Shown piece after piece: positions 1 to 6,268 of a stretch of 9,599 nucleotides of DNA. Every line of letters begins with the position of its first letter. Positions within the stretch are counted from its first letter, which is position 1. The translations under genes were made by a program, and so were the position numbers. Source of the stretch: Geminicoccaceae bacterium (lineage in GTDB: Bacteria; Pseudomonadota; Alphaproteobacteria; Geminicoccales; Geminicoccaceae); NCBI GenBank assembly GCA_030824835.1, contig JAPJRA010000092.1:1-9599 (forward strand), written 5' to 3'. The notes beneath the pieces are model-generated. The model worked only from the letters and a program-made list of their open reading frames with translations, had not been told where the DNA came from and did no database searches.

Positions 1-42
1 CTCGCCGTTGTAGACCGGGATGCCGATGCTCACACGGGGCAA
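1..42 (-). CDS. Family 2 glycosyltransferase, N-terminal 14 codons only (gene runs off the left edge)
   Basis: Reading the minus strand from 42 gives (M)PRVSIGIPVYNGE, the first beta strand and nucleotide-sugar-binding start of GT-A fold, family 2 glycosyltransferases, which transfer sugars from activated donors during polysaccharide or glycolipid synthesis. The apparent start is TTG at 42-40. It is supported by a full AAGGAG Shine-Dalgarno at 56-51 with an 8-nt spacer. No ATG fits between that site and the conserved strand; the only other candidate, GTG at 33-31, is too close to it. The gene is divergent from the methyltransferase at 284. The family call rests on 14 residues, but VSIGIPVYNGE is very characteristic of the family. 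The acceptor and product cannot be inferred. Confidence 0.72.
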   Translation of the reverse strand, partial: MPRVSIGIPVYNGE

Positions 43-47
43 AGGTG

Positions 48-76
48 AGGCTCCTTAAATTTTGGAAAGGCTCCTT
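48..76. repeat. 9-bp direct repeat AGGCTCCTT, two copies 20 bp apart
   Basis: AGGCTCCTT occurs at 48-56 and again at 68-76. Read on the minus strand each copy is AAGGAGCCT and contains a complete Shine-Dalgarno core. The proximal copy sits correctly for the family 2 glycosyltransferase start at 42. The distal copy lies 28 nt upstream of that start, too far to serve it. It could be a standby ribosome site, a remnant of local duplication, or chance. Confidence 0.5.
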
Positions 77-162
77 GCTGTCCGGGGCACCACAGCCCAA
101 CCGAACAAGGAACCATGATGATCATTTACCACGCGTCTCTTGGCGGTTAGAAGCCACAACGG

Positions 163-182
163 TCGGTATTTTCAACTACCGA
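163..182 (+). promoter_or_regulatory. Inverted repeat TCGGTA-N8-TACCGA, candidate operator upstream of the methyltransferase
   Basis: The arms TCGGTA (163-168) and TACCGA (177-182) are perfectly complementary around an 8-nt spacer. The core CGGTA-N8-TACCG recurs with the same spacer length at 2766-2791. Oriented towards their downstream genes, the two cores share CGGTATnTnnnnnTACCG, 12 of 18 positions. This one lies about 100 bp upstream of the methyltransferase start and about 120 bp upstream of the divergent glycosyltransferase start. The two-fold symmetry suits a dimeric regulator, but the protein and its effect are unknown. Confidence 0.4.
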
Positions 183-283
183 ATATTGGGCGTCGTACCC
201 CTCTACAGGATCGGCCTCATCCGACGAGACCGGCGGGCGCGCTCGATGCATCTCCCGTCACCCCCACCCTTGAGGATATCGCC

Positions 284-1462
284 GTGGACAGCTCACTCTC
301 ATGTCCGGCCTGCGGTGAAGCTGCGCTGGCACCATTTTACCGCGTGGCGTCGATCCCGGTGCACAGCTGTGTCCTTGTAGAGACGCGCGAGGCGGCGCTG
401 GCATTCCCGCAAGGCGATCTCGAACTCGCATTCTGCGAGAGCTGCGGCTTCATCCACAATCATCTGTTCGACCCGTCGCGGCTGGACTACTCGGGCGAGT
501 ATGAGGAGACCCAGGGCTTTTCGCCACGGTTTCGGCGCTTCATCGACGAAGTCTGCGACGATCAGATTGGGCGCCACGCGCTTGGCGGCAAGACATTGTT
601 CGAGATCGGCTGCGGCAAGGGCGAGTTTCTGGTCAGCTTATGCGAGCGCGGCAGGTGTCATGGCGTCGGGATCGACCCCGCCTATCGCCCCGAGCGCATC
701 CAGTCGGCGGCAGCCGCGCGGCTTACCTTCGTGCAGGACAGGTTTGGCCCGAGCTATGGCCCGATCGCGGCCGACTATGTCTGCTGCCGGCATACCTTGG
801 AGCATGTTCCCGATGTTGGCGATTTCCTCCGGCTGGTGCGCGACGGCATCGGCGACCGCCGGCCGGTGACGCTGTTCTTCGAGCTGCCGGACACCGAGCG
901 GGTGCTCGACGAGCGCGCATTCTGGGACATCTACTACGAGCATTGCTCCTACTTCACCCCAGGCTCGCTCGAGCGGCTGTTCCGGCGCAGCGGATTCGAG
1001 GTGACCCGGCAGTGGAAGGCTTTTGACGACCAGTATCTGATGCTCGAGGCACGCCCCGGTGCGGGCGTGCCGGTGCCTGACGAGGCTGCCGACATCGAGC
1101 GCACCCGTCAGCGAGTGACAGCGTTCAGCACCGACGTGGCCAGCAAGCTCGACGGCTTGCGCGAATCCGTGCAGGCGTGGCAGCGTGGCGGCAAGACGGT
1201 GGTGATCTGGGGCTCTGGATCCAAGTCCGTCGGCTATCTGACGACCTTGGGACTGCGCGACGAAATCACGGCCGTGGTGGACATCAATCCCCACAAGCAC
1301 GGCAAGTACCAAGCCGGCAGCGGCCACCAGATCGTCGGGCCAGACGCGCTGACCGAGATCAAGCCGGACGCCGTCGTGATCATGAACCCGATCTATGTCG
1401 AGGAGATCACCGCCGATCTGAAAAGCCGCGGTCTCGCTCCCGAGATCACGGCACTGGGTTGA
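284..1462 (+). CDS. SAM-dependent C-methyltransferase family protein (zinc-binding N-terminus, C-terminal C-methyltransferase domain)
   Basis: The 392-residue protein has the three-part layout of sugar C-methyltransferases such as NovU and TylC3, which methylate NDP-4-keto-deoxysugars using S-adenosylmethionine. Residues 7-54 form a zinc-binding module with CPAC (C7, C10) and CESC (C51, C54). Residues 104-250 are the class I methyltransferase fold, with motif I EIGCGKGEF at 107-115, an acidic strand end at D131, RHTLEHVPD at 169-177, and the conserved YYEHCSYF at 217-224. Residues 300-392 are the Rossmann-like C-terminal domain, starting VVIWGSGSKSVGY and containing VVDINPHKHGKY. The start chosen is GTG 284, with GAGG at 272-275 eight bases upstream. 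The frame stays open up to a TTG at 140, but that added sequence resembles nothing. Its glycosyltransferase neighbours suggest a role in making a branched or modified sugar for a surface glycan. Some family members act on other substrates, so the exact reaction is open. The stop overlaps the convergent glycosyltransferase by 17 bp. Confidence 0.85.
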   Translation: MDSSLSCPACGEAALAPFYRVASIPVHSCVLVETREAALAFPQGDLELAFCESCGFIHNHLFDPSRLDYSGEYEETQGFSPRFRRFIDEVCDDQIGRHALGGKTLFEIGCGKGEFLVSLCERGRCHGVGIDPAYRPERIQSAAAARLTFVQDRFGPSYGPIAADYVCCRHTLEHVPDVGDFLRLVRDGIGDRRPVTLFFELPDTERVLDERAFWDIYYEHCSYFTPGSLERLFRRSGFEVTRQWKAFDDQYLMLEARPGAGVPVPDEAADIERTRQRVTAFSTDVASKLDGLRESVQAWQRGGKTVVIWGSGSKSVGYLTTLGLRDEITAVVDINPHKHGKYQAGSGHQIVGPDALTEIKPDAVVIMNPIYVEEITADLKSRGLAPEITALG

Positions 1463-2714
1463 CCTGCTCCTCGCGCCTTAGGCCCGCCGGTGGCAGGCCG
1501 CAAAGTCCCGCAGTGTCGGATTCGGGCGAGGACACGGCGCTGGCGCGAGCACCCATGACCCCTGCGTAGACCGCCTCGCAACGCTCGGCTGCCTTGTCCC
1601 AGGTGGCGGTATCGAGAATGAGGTCACGCGCTGCCGTGCCCAGCCGCGCCCCCAATGCCGCATCATCGCTCAGGCGAACGATGGCATTGGCGAATCCAGC
1701 AATGTCGCGGTTTGGCACGATCAATCCCGTGACCTCGTGCTCGAGCAGCTTGGCCGAGCCCGCGAATGAGACGATAGCCTTGCCGGCGGCCATGTAGTTC
1801 AGCAGCTTCTGCGGCAGACCAGGGCATTCGACCCGTGGCATCAGCGCCACGGACGCTTCCGACAGGCGCTGCGGCAGGGCCGAGAAGCTGTCGTGGATGA
1901 TCTCGATCGCATGCGCGACGCCCAGACGCTCGGCCATCGGCTGAAAGGGCTCGAAGCTCGCCGTGATGAGAAGTCGCAAACGCAGCTTGGGCCGCACCGC
2001 CAAGGCCCGCGCGAACGCCTCGAGCATCAGGTCGATGCCCTGATACGGCGCCAGCGTACCCGTATAGACGAGCAGACCCGGCTCGGCCGCGGACATGCTT
2101 ACGGCCGCGAACGAATCCACCTCGACCCCATTCGGCACAACCGTGATGCGATGCGGATCGAAACCATGCCGTCCGGCCAGAGCACGACTGATATCGTCGG
2201 TGACCACGATCATGTGATCAGCCAACGCCGGAATCCACTGATCCAGCCGCCGGCCCAACCCGCCAGCGAGACGTGTCATCCATTGCTTGCCGTAGGCAGG
2301 CAGCTCAGCCCCGAGCATCGTATGGGCGTCGTAAACGATAGGGACGCCCGTGCCGCGCCTGCCGAAGGCGGCAGTCAACAAACCCTCGAAGTGGTGCGCA
2401 TGCACCACGTCAAACTCGCGCTCACGCAGACGACGGCCGATCAGGCGCGCCAGGGCAGGATCGTAGATGGCCAGCTTGGCAAGCGTCGGCCCCGGCTCCA
2501 GGCTGCCCAGCTCGACCCGGTCGAAAATCCGCCGCACGGGAAAGCCGTACTGCGCGTCTTCCTCGGCCAAATGGTACGTGATGAGCTCGATATCGTGACC
2601 GCGCGCCGCCAAGGCCTGGGTCAGCCGTTCGACGCGCAACGGTGTTCCGCGGCGCGCCGGCATCGGGCACGCCGCAACCATAGCGATACGCAGCGGCCGC
2701 CTTTCGGACTTCAA
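1446..2714 (-). CDS. Family 4 glycosyltransferase (GT-B fold)
   Basis: A protein of about 422 residues with a complete two-domain GT-B layout. It is a retaining transferase that would move a sugar from a nucleotide donor to a glycan or lipid acceptor at the cytoplasmic membrane face. The N-terminal domain opens with RIAMVAACPMPARRGTPLRV (9-28), a first strand and glycine/arginine-containing loop, then DVVHAHHFEG (102-111) and YDAHTML (128-134). The C-terminal domain begins at VVPNGVEVD (192-200), then YTGTLAPYQGIDLM (217-230), and has the donor-site motif PGLPQKLLNYMAAGKAIVSF (298-317). The usual second glutamate of the EX7E motif is replaced by Asn, a known variant. I favour TTG at 2714 because GGAG at 2726-2723 lies 8 nt upstream; TTG 2735 and GTG 2723 are alternatives in the same frame. 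Residues after about 390 resemble nothing and lie over the downstream overlap with the methyltransferase gene. Donor and acceptor are not predictable. Confidence 0.88.
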   Translation of the reverse strand: MKSERRPLRIAMVAACPMPARRGTPLRVERLTQALAARGHDIELITYHLAEEDAQYGFPVRRIFDRVELGSLEPGPTLAKLAIYDPALARLIGRRLREREFDVVHAHHFEGLLTAAFGRRGTGVPIVYDAHTMLGAELPAYGKQWMTRLAGGLGRRLDQWIPALADHMIVVTDDISRALAGRHGFDPHRITVVPNGVEVDSFAAVSMSAAEPGLLVYTGTLAPYQGIDLMLEAFARALAVRPKLRLRLLITASFEPFQPMAERLGVAHAIEIIHDSFSALPQRLSEASVALMPRVECPGLPQKLLNYMAAGKAIVSFAGSAKLLEHEVTGLIVPNRDIAGFANAIVRLSDDAALGARLGTAARDLILDTATWDKAAERCEAVYAGVMGARASAVSSPESDTAGLCGLPPAGLRREEQVNPVP

Positions 2715-2765
2715 CCGTGCCACTCCAAACGGCAAGCCCCCATCCCATTGCCCGTGATGAAACCA

Positions 2766-2791
2766 TCGACGGTACCGCTATATACCGTCGA
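2766..2791 (-). promoter_or_regulatory. Perfect 9-bp inverted repeat, candidate operator upstream of the family 4 glycosyltransferase
   Basis: TCGACGGTA (2766-2774) and TACCGTCGA (2783-2791) are exact reverse complements separated by 8 nt. The inner core CGGTA-N8-TACCG matches the element at 163-182. The site is about 52 bp upstream of the favoured glycosyltransferase start at 2714 and contains TATATA (2784-2779 on the minus strand), a fair -10 box, though no -35 is visible at the right distance. No T-run follows, so an intrinsic terminator is unlikely. The symmetry and place suggest a repressor or activator site, and a hairpin in the 5' leader is the alternative. Confidence 0.45.
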
Positions 2792-3078
2792 GCCCAATAC
2801 GTACGCTCGCGACGATACGTGATCAATATCCGATGCTACACCTGCAGGCGATAGACCCGCCGGTGAGCTTTTGCCAGACATGGCAATCACATGCTCGCCT
2901 GACCGACGAACCGCAAGGCTCCCGTTTACCCAAGAGGTATCACACGACAGCGGCCATATGGTGCGGCTCGACGGCATTAGATCGAAGACCTATGGAAACC
3001 TGCCATATCGGTTCGCCCGCCACATTGCAACCCGGGCCGGTGCGAGCAGCCACGGATGAGATGCTCCGACGGCATTTC

Positions 3079-3120
3079 GGCATCGCCCGATGCCAATACT
3101 GACCGACGCCCCTATCGGTC
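3079..3120. repeat. Two adjacent small hairpins upstream of lutA
   Basis: GGCATCG (3079-3085) and CGATGCC (3088-3094) form a perfect inverted repeat with a 2-nt centre. Six bases later GACCGA (3101-3106) and TCGGTC (3115-3120) form a second with an 8-nt loop. They lie about 260-300 nt before lutA. They may be part of a structured leader or a small RNA, or operator-like sites. There is no U-tract after either, so they do not look like terminators. Confidence 0.35.
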
Positions 3121-3382
3121 GCCGAACCTCGATGACTCTTTCGCCCTATCTAAGTTCGCGGCAATCGAACCACCATCGCGCCAACGCCGCAAGGAATCTT
3201 GCCGGGTTCAGCATGGTATGCATAGCAGAGTGCATCGACACGGGATCAACCCGGTTGTCCAAGCCTCACACCGCTGCCCCTGCTACAGCCGATCGTGCGG
3301 ACGCTCCGGTGGAGAGTTGCCGGGCCACACTCAGGTGGGCTACCACTGCCGCAGCAGCCGTAGCAGGACCGCGCCCCCCCGC

Positions 3383-4147
3383 ATGCCCGATAATCCTCGT
3401 GTCGCCTTGTTCGTCACCTGCCTCGTGGATCTGTTCCGCCCGTCGGTCGGCTTTGCGGCCATCAAGCTGCTCGAAGACGCGGGCTGCCAGGTGGACGTGC
3501 CCCGATCGCAGACCTGCTGCGGCCAGCCAGCGTTCAATTCCGGCGATCGTGCTACCACCGAGGCGTTGGCGCGCGGGCTGATCCGAACCTTCTCCGGATA
3601 CGACCATGTCGTCGCACCGTCGGGTTCATGCGCCGGCATGCTGCAACGGCACCTGCCGGAGCTGTTCGACGACGAACCCGAGATGAAGGCACTTGCGGTT
3701 GAACTCGCCGGCCGCTGTCACGAGCTGGTGAGCTTCCTGACCGACGTACTGGGCGTGCGCAGCGTGAGCGCCTCCCTGACTGGCACGGCCACCTACCATG
3801 ACAGCTGCTCCGGTCTGCGCGAGCTGCAGATCAAGCAGCAGCCGCGCCAACTCCTGGGCAGCGTCGACGGCTTGGCGCTGGTCGAAATGGAGGAGAACGA
3901 GGTCTGCTGCGGCTTCGGCGGCACGTTCTGCGTCAAGTATCCCGAAATTTCCACCCGCATGGTTGCCAACAAAGCGGCCAACATCGAGGCCGCCGGGGCA
4001 GGGCTGCTGCTGGCCGGCGATCTTGGCTGCCTGATGAACATGGCCGGACGACTGAAGCGGCTGGGCTCGAGCGTGCAGGTGCGCCATATTGCCGAGGTGC
4101 TCGCAGGCGACGTGACCACCCCCGCCATCGGCGAGGCCGAAAGCTGA
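3383..4147 (+). CDS. lutA: L-lactate oxidation complex subunit LutA (cysteine-rich CCG-domain iron-sulfur protein)
   Basis: LutA (LldE, YkgE) is one of three proteins that oxidise L-lactate to pyruvate, feeding electrons towards the respiratory chain. At 254 residues it has the usual family length. Two CCG domains are visible. The first has C13, CCG at 45-47 and C83; the second has C142, CCG at 175-177 and C216. These cysteine-rich motifs bind an iron-sulfur cluster, as in heterodisulfide reductase subunit B and the GlpC/GlcF families. The frame is open upstream to 3056, but family similarity begins right at ATG 3383 (MPDNPRVALFVTCLVDLFRP). The ribosome site is poor: the nearest purine block, AGGA at 3365-3368, is 14 nt away across a run of seven C residues. 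lutB follows after 18 bp, so the genes are cotranscribed. Confidence 0.92.
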   Translation: MPDNPRVALFVTCLVDLFRPSVGFAAIKLLEDAGCQVDVPRSQTCCGQPAFNSGDRATTEALARGLIRTFSGYDHVVAPSGSCAGMLQRHLPELFDDEPEMKALAVELAGRCHELVSFLTDVLGVRSVSASLTGTATYHDSCSGLRELQIKQQPRQLLGSVDGLALVEMEENEVCCGFGGTFCVKYPEISTRMVANKAANIEAAGAGLLLAGDLGCLMNMAGRLKRLGSSVQVRHIAEVLAGDVTTPAIGEAES

Positions 4148-4165
4148 GGCGCAGGGTCTGGGTCC

Positions 4166-5575
4166 ATGGAAACCACCACACTCGAGTTTGAGGCCAACGC
4201 GCATACGGCGCTGGAAAATCCGGCGCTGCAGTCGGCGTTGGCCAAGATCAAGACCGGCTGGGTAGCCGGCCGCGCCAGGGCGGCCGACCGGCTGCCCGAA
4301 TTCGATGCCCTCCGCGACCACGGGCGGGACATCAAGAACCATAGCTTGGCTCATCTCGATCTCTACCTCGAGGCCTTCGAGGCCAAGGTGGTCGAACTCG
4401 GTGGCACCGTGCATTGGGCACGCGACGCCGCCGAAGCGCGGGCGGTCATTCTCGATATCTGCCGAGCCGTCGGTGCCCGGACGGTGACCAAGAGCAAGAG
4501 CATGATCACCGAGGAGATCGGGCTCAATGCCTTCCTCGAGGCACATGACCTGCAGCCGATCGAGACCGATCTCGGCGAGTACATCCTGCAGATCTCGGGG
4601 CAGCCGCCGAGTCATATCGTCGGTCCAGCGGTCCATATGACCAAGGACGAGATCAGTGACCTGTTCGAGCAGCATCATGGCGGGCCGCGCCTGGAGGAAG
4701 CATCGGACCTCGTCGCCGCGGCACGGAAGATCATGCGGCGGCACTACCTAGCCGCCGATGTCGGCGTGACCGGCGCCAATTTTCTGGTGGCCGAGACGGG
4801 CTCGGCGATCACGGTCACCAACGAGGGCAATGCCGAGCTCACCCAGGGCCTGCCCCGCACCCACATCGTGGTCACCAGCCTGGAGAAGGTGGTGCCCACG
4901 ATGGAGGACGCCTTCACGCTGCTCCGTCTGCTCGCCCGCTCGGCGACCGGGCAGGAGTTTAGCAGCTACACCACGGTGATGACCGGCCCCAAACGGGCGG
5001 CGGACCTCGACGGGCCCGAGCATTTCCACGTCGTCCTGCTCGACAATGGCCGCTCGCAGATGCTGGGCAACGAGTTCCGCGAGATGCTGCGCTGCATCCG
5101 CTGCGGCGCCTGCATGAACCACTGCCCGGTCTACACCGCCACTGGCGGGCACGCCTATGGCTGGGTCTATCCTGGGCCCATGGGGTCCGTGCTGACGCCG
5201 CAGTTCATTGGCATCGAGAACGGCTACCCGTTGCCCAATGCCTCGACGTTCTGCGGCCGCTGCGAACAGGTCTGCCCGGTGCGCATCCCACTGCCCAAAT
5301 TGATGCGCCACTGGCGCGAGGAGCAGTTCCGCCGCCAGCTGACCCCGGCGGCGGCCCGCTATGGCCTGGGTGTCTGGGGTTTCTTTGCCCGCAGGCCCGC
5401 ACTCTATCGCCTGGTCACCGGCATGGCGACGCGGGGGTTGCGGCTCCTCGCACGCGGCGGGCGCATCCGCTGGGCACCACTGGCCGCCGGTTGGACGGGA
5501 ACCCGCGACCTTCCGGCCCCACAAGGCGCGACCTTCATGAGTCAGTGGCGTGCCAGTGGCAGGGGCCGGCGGTGA
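4166..5575 (+). CDS. lutB: L-lactate oxidation complex iron-sulfur subunit LutB
   Basis: LutB (LldF, YkgF), 469 residues, is the central electron-transfer subunit of the lactate-oxidising complex. Residues about 60-290 are an LUD domain, including VTGANFLVAETGSAITVTNEG (201-221) in its core. A ferredoxin-like segment follows: CIRCGACMNHCPVY at 310-323 supplies four cysteines (C310, C313, C316, C320) for one 4Fe-4S cluster. CGRCEQVCPV at 363-372 supplies C363, C366 and C370 for the second, the three-cysteine form usual in LutB. The tail from about 380 matches the C-terminal LutB domain and ends near LPAPQGATFMSQW, typical of the family. ATG 4166 has AGGG at 4153-4156 with a 9-nt spacer. The stop overlaps the lutC start (GTGA), implying translational coupling. 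Confidence 0.94.
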   Translation: METTTLEFEANAHTALENPALQSALAKIKTGWVAGRARAADRLPEFDALRDHGRDIKNHSLAHLDLYLEAFEAKVVELGGTVHWARDAAEARAVILDICRAVGARTVTKSKSMITEEIGLNAFLEAHDLQPIETDLGEYILQISGQPPSHIVGPAVHMTKDEISDLFEQHHGGPRLEEASDLVAAARKIMRRHYLAADVGVTGANFLVAETGSAITVTNEGNAELTQGLPRTHIVVTSLEKVVPTMEDAFTLLRLLARSATGQEFSSYTTVMTGPKRAADLDGPEHFHVVLLDNGRSQMLGNEFREMLRCIRCGACMNHCPVYTATGGHAYGWVYPGPMGSVLTPQFIGIENGYPLPNASTFCGRCEQVCPVRIPLPKLMRHWREEQFRRQLTPAAARYGLGVWGFFARRPALYRLVTGMATRGLRLLARGGRIRWAPLAAGWTGTRDLPAPQGATFMSQWRASGRGRR

Positions 5576-6252
5576 GCGCGCGGGACGCGGTCCTGGCCCG
5601 CCTCCGCGACGCGCTGCCGCGTTCGCCCGAGGAGCAGGTCGCAGCCGTGGCGGCCGTCAACGCCCGAATCAGCGCCCATGCGTCGAATCTGATTCCCGCC
5701 CGCGGCCAGCTCGAGCAGGAGGGGCGGGTCCAGCTGTTCGCCCAGCTGGCGTCTTCCGTGGCCGCCGATGTTCGCCGGCTCGCAACCTTGCAGGAGGTGC
5801 CGGCAGCGGCAAGCGCCTACCTGCGCGAGCACAACCTGCCGCAGAAGCTCGTTCTGGCGCCGGAGCCACTGCTCGACCAGGCCAACTGGGACAGCCAGCC
5901 ACTGCTGCGCGTCCGTCGCGGCACGGCAGACGACAGTGACGCCGTGGGTGTGACGCTGGCAGTGGCGGGTGTCGCGGAGACTGGCACACTGGTGCTGGCC
6001 TCCAGCGCCGAGCGCCCGGCCCTGCTGGTTTCGATGCCGGAGACCAGCATCGTCGTGGTCGCCGCCGAATGGATCGAAGGTGCCTACGAGCAGGCGTGGG
6101 AATCGGTCAGGGCCATGCCGGGCGGCGTGCCGCGCTCGGTCAATTTCGTGACCGGCCCCTCGCGCACCGCCGACATCGCGCAGCAGCTCGAGCTGGGCGC
6201 CCACGGTCCGAAACGCCTGCTCATCCTGATCGTCGAGCAGCTGCCGGCCTGA
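5572..6252 (+). CDS. lutC: L-lactate oxidation complex subunit LutC (LUD domain protein)
   Basis: LutC (LldG, YkgG), 226 residues, is the third subunit of the lactate utilisation complex. It has an LUD domain but no cysteine clusters, and its biochemical role in the complex is less defined than that of LutA and LutB. The diagnostic core is AVAGVAETGTLVLAS (130-144), then RPALLVSMPETSIVVV (148-163). The C-terminal signature is GPSRTADIAQQLELGAHGP (195-213). I place the start at GTG 5572, inside the lutB stop codon. AGGGG at 5561-5565 stands 6 nt before it, and the protein then begins (M)SARDAVLARLRDALP, a normal LutC N-terminus. An open extension to ATG 5491 would overlap lutB by 85 bp and adds unrelated residues. 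No lldR-type regulator or lactate permease gene flanks the cluster here. Confidence 0.93.
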   Translation: MSARDAVLARLRDALPRSPEEQVAAVAAVNARISAHASNLIPARGQLEQEGRVQLFAQLASSVAADVRRLATLQEVPAAASAYLREHNLPQKLVLAPEPLLDQANWDSQPLLRVRRGTADDSDAVGVTLAVAGVAETGTLVLASSAERPALLVSMPETSIVVVAAEWIEGAYEQAWESVRAMPGGVPRSVNFVTGPSRTADIAQQLELGAHGPKRLLILIVEQLPA

Positions 6253-6268
6253 GACGGGGAGTTCGGGC

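Larger units (their letters stand above)
43..283. other. Divergent intergenic region between two glycan-related genes
   Basis: This 241-bp stretch separates the minus-strand family 2 glycosyltransferase from the plus-strand methyltransferase, so it should carry promoters for both. Reading frames through it give low-complexity, unrecognisable peptides, so I see no gene. It contains a 9-bp direct repeat (48-56 and 68-76) and an inverted repeat at 163-182. I could not find a convincing -35/-10 pair on either strand. TTGGCG at 140-145 and TATTTT at 167-172 are 21 bp apart, which is too far for a normal sigma-70 promoter. Confidence 0.6.
2715..3382. other. Long gene-free gap between the glycan block and the lut operon
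   Basis: About 670 bp with no recognisable gene. Several open frames cross it on both strands, but their peptides are rich in Arg, Ser and Pro, lack any family motif, and compete with one another. The frame leading into LutA is open from 3056, but conservation starts only at 3383. The gap holds the inverted repeat at 2766-2791, two adjacent hairpins at 3079-3120, and smaller ones: GCAAG/CTTGC at 3189-3202, ATGCA/TGCAT at 3218-3235, and CGGG/CCCG at 3241-3253. It must contain the promoters for the family 4 glycosyltransferase (leftward) and for lutABC (rightward), but I could not identify a convincing pair for either. Confidence 0.55.

Noticed and set aside
140..283. Upstream extension of the methyltransferase frame to TTG 140
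   Set aside because: The added 48 residues are Arg/Pro-rich and unlike any family member, while GTG 284 has a GAGG ribosome site at 8 nt and leads straight into the zinc-binding CPAC.
1893..2822. Long plus-strand open frame opposite the family 4 glycosyltransferase
   Set aside because: It is a shadow frame caused by high GC content. It has no motif and the opposite strand holds a complete conserved enzyme.
2969..3076. 10-bp direct repeat CGACGGCATT at 2969-2978 and 3067-3076
   Set aside because: One repeat of this length is within chance for a 650-bp region, and its flanks show no further similarity or spacing pattern.
3056..3382. Upstream extension of the LutA frame (109 extra residues)
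   Set aside because: Low-complexity peptide with no family similarity. LutA proteins are about 240-250 residues and begin just before the RVALFVTC strand, as ATG 3383 does.
3626..4744. 372-codon minus-strand open frame across lutA and lutB
   Set aside because: Antisense to two clearly conserved genes and without recognisable domains.
5254..5284. Apparently missing fourth cysteine in the second Fe-S motif of LutB (Ser at residue 360)
   Set aside because: The CxxCxxxCP form preceded by Ser is, as far as I know, also the normal state in characterised LutB proteins, so it is not a defect.
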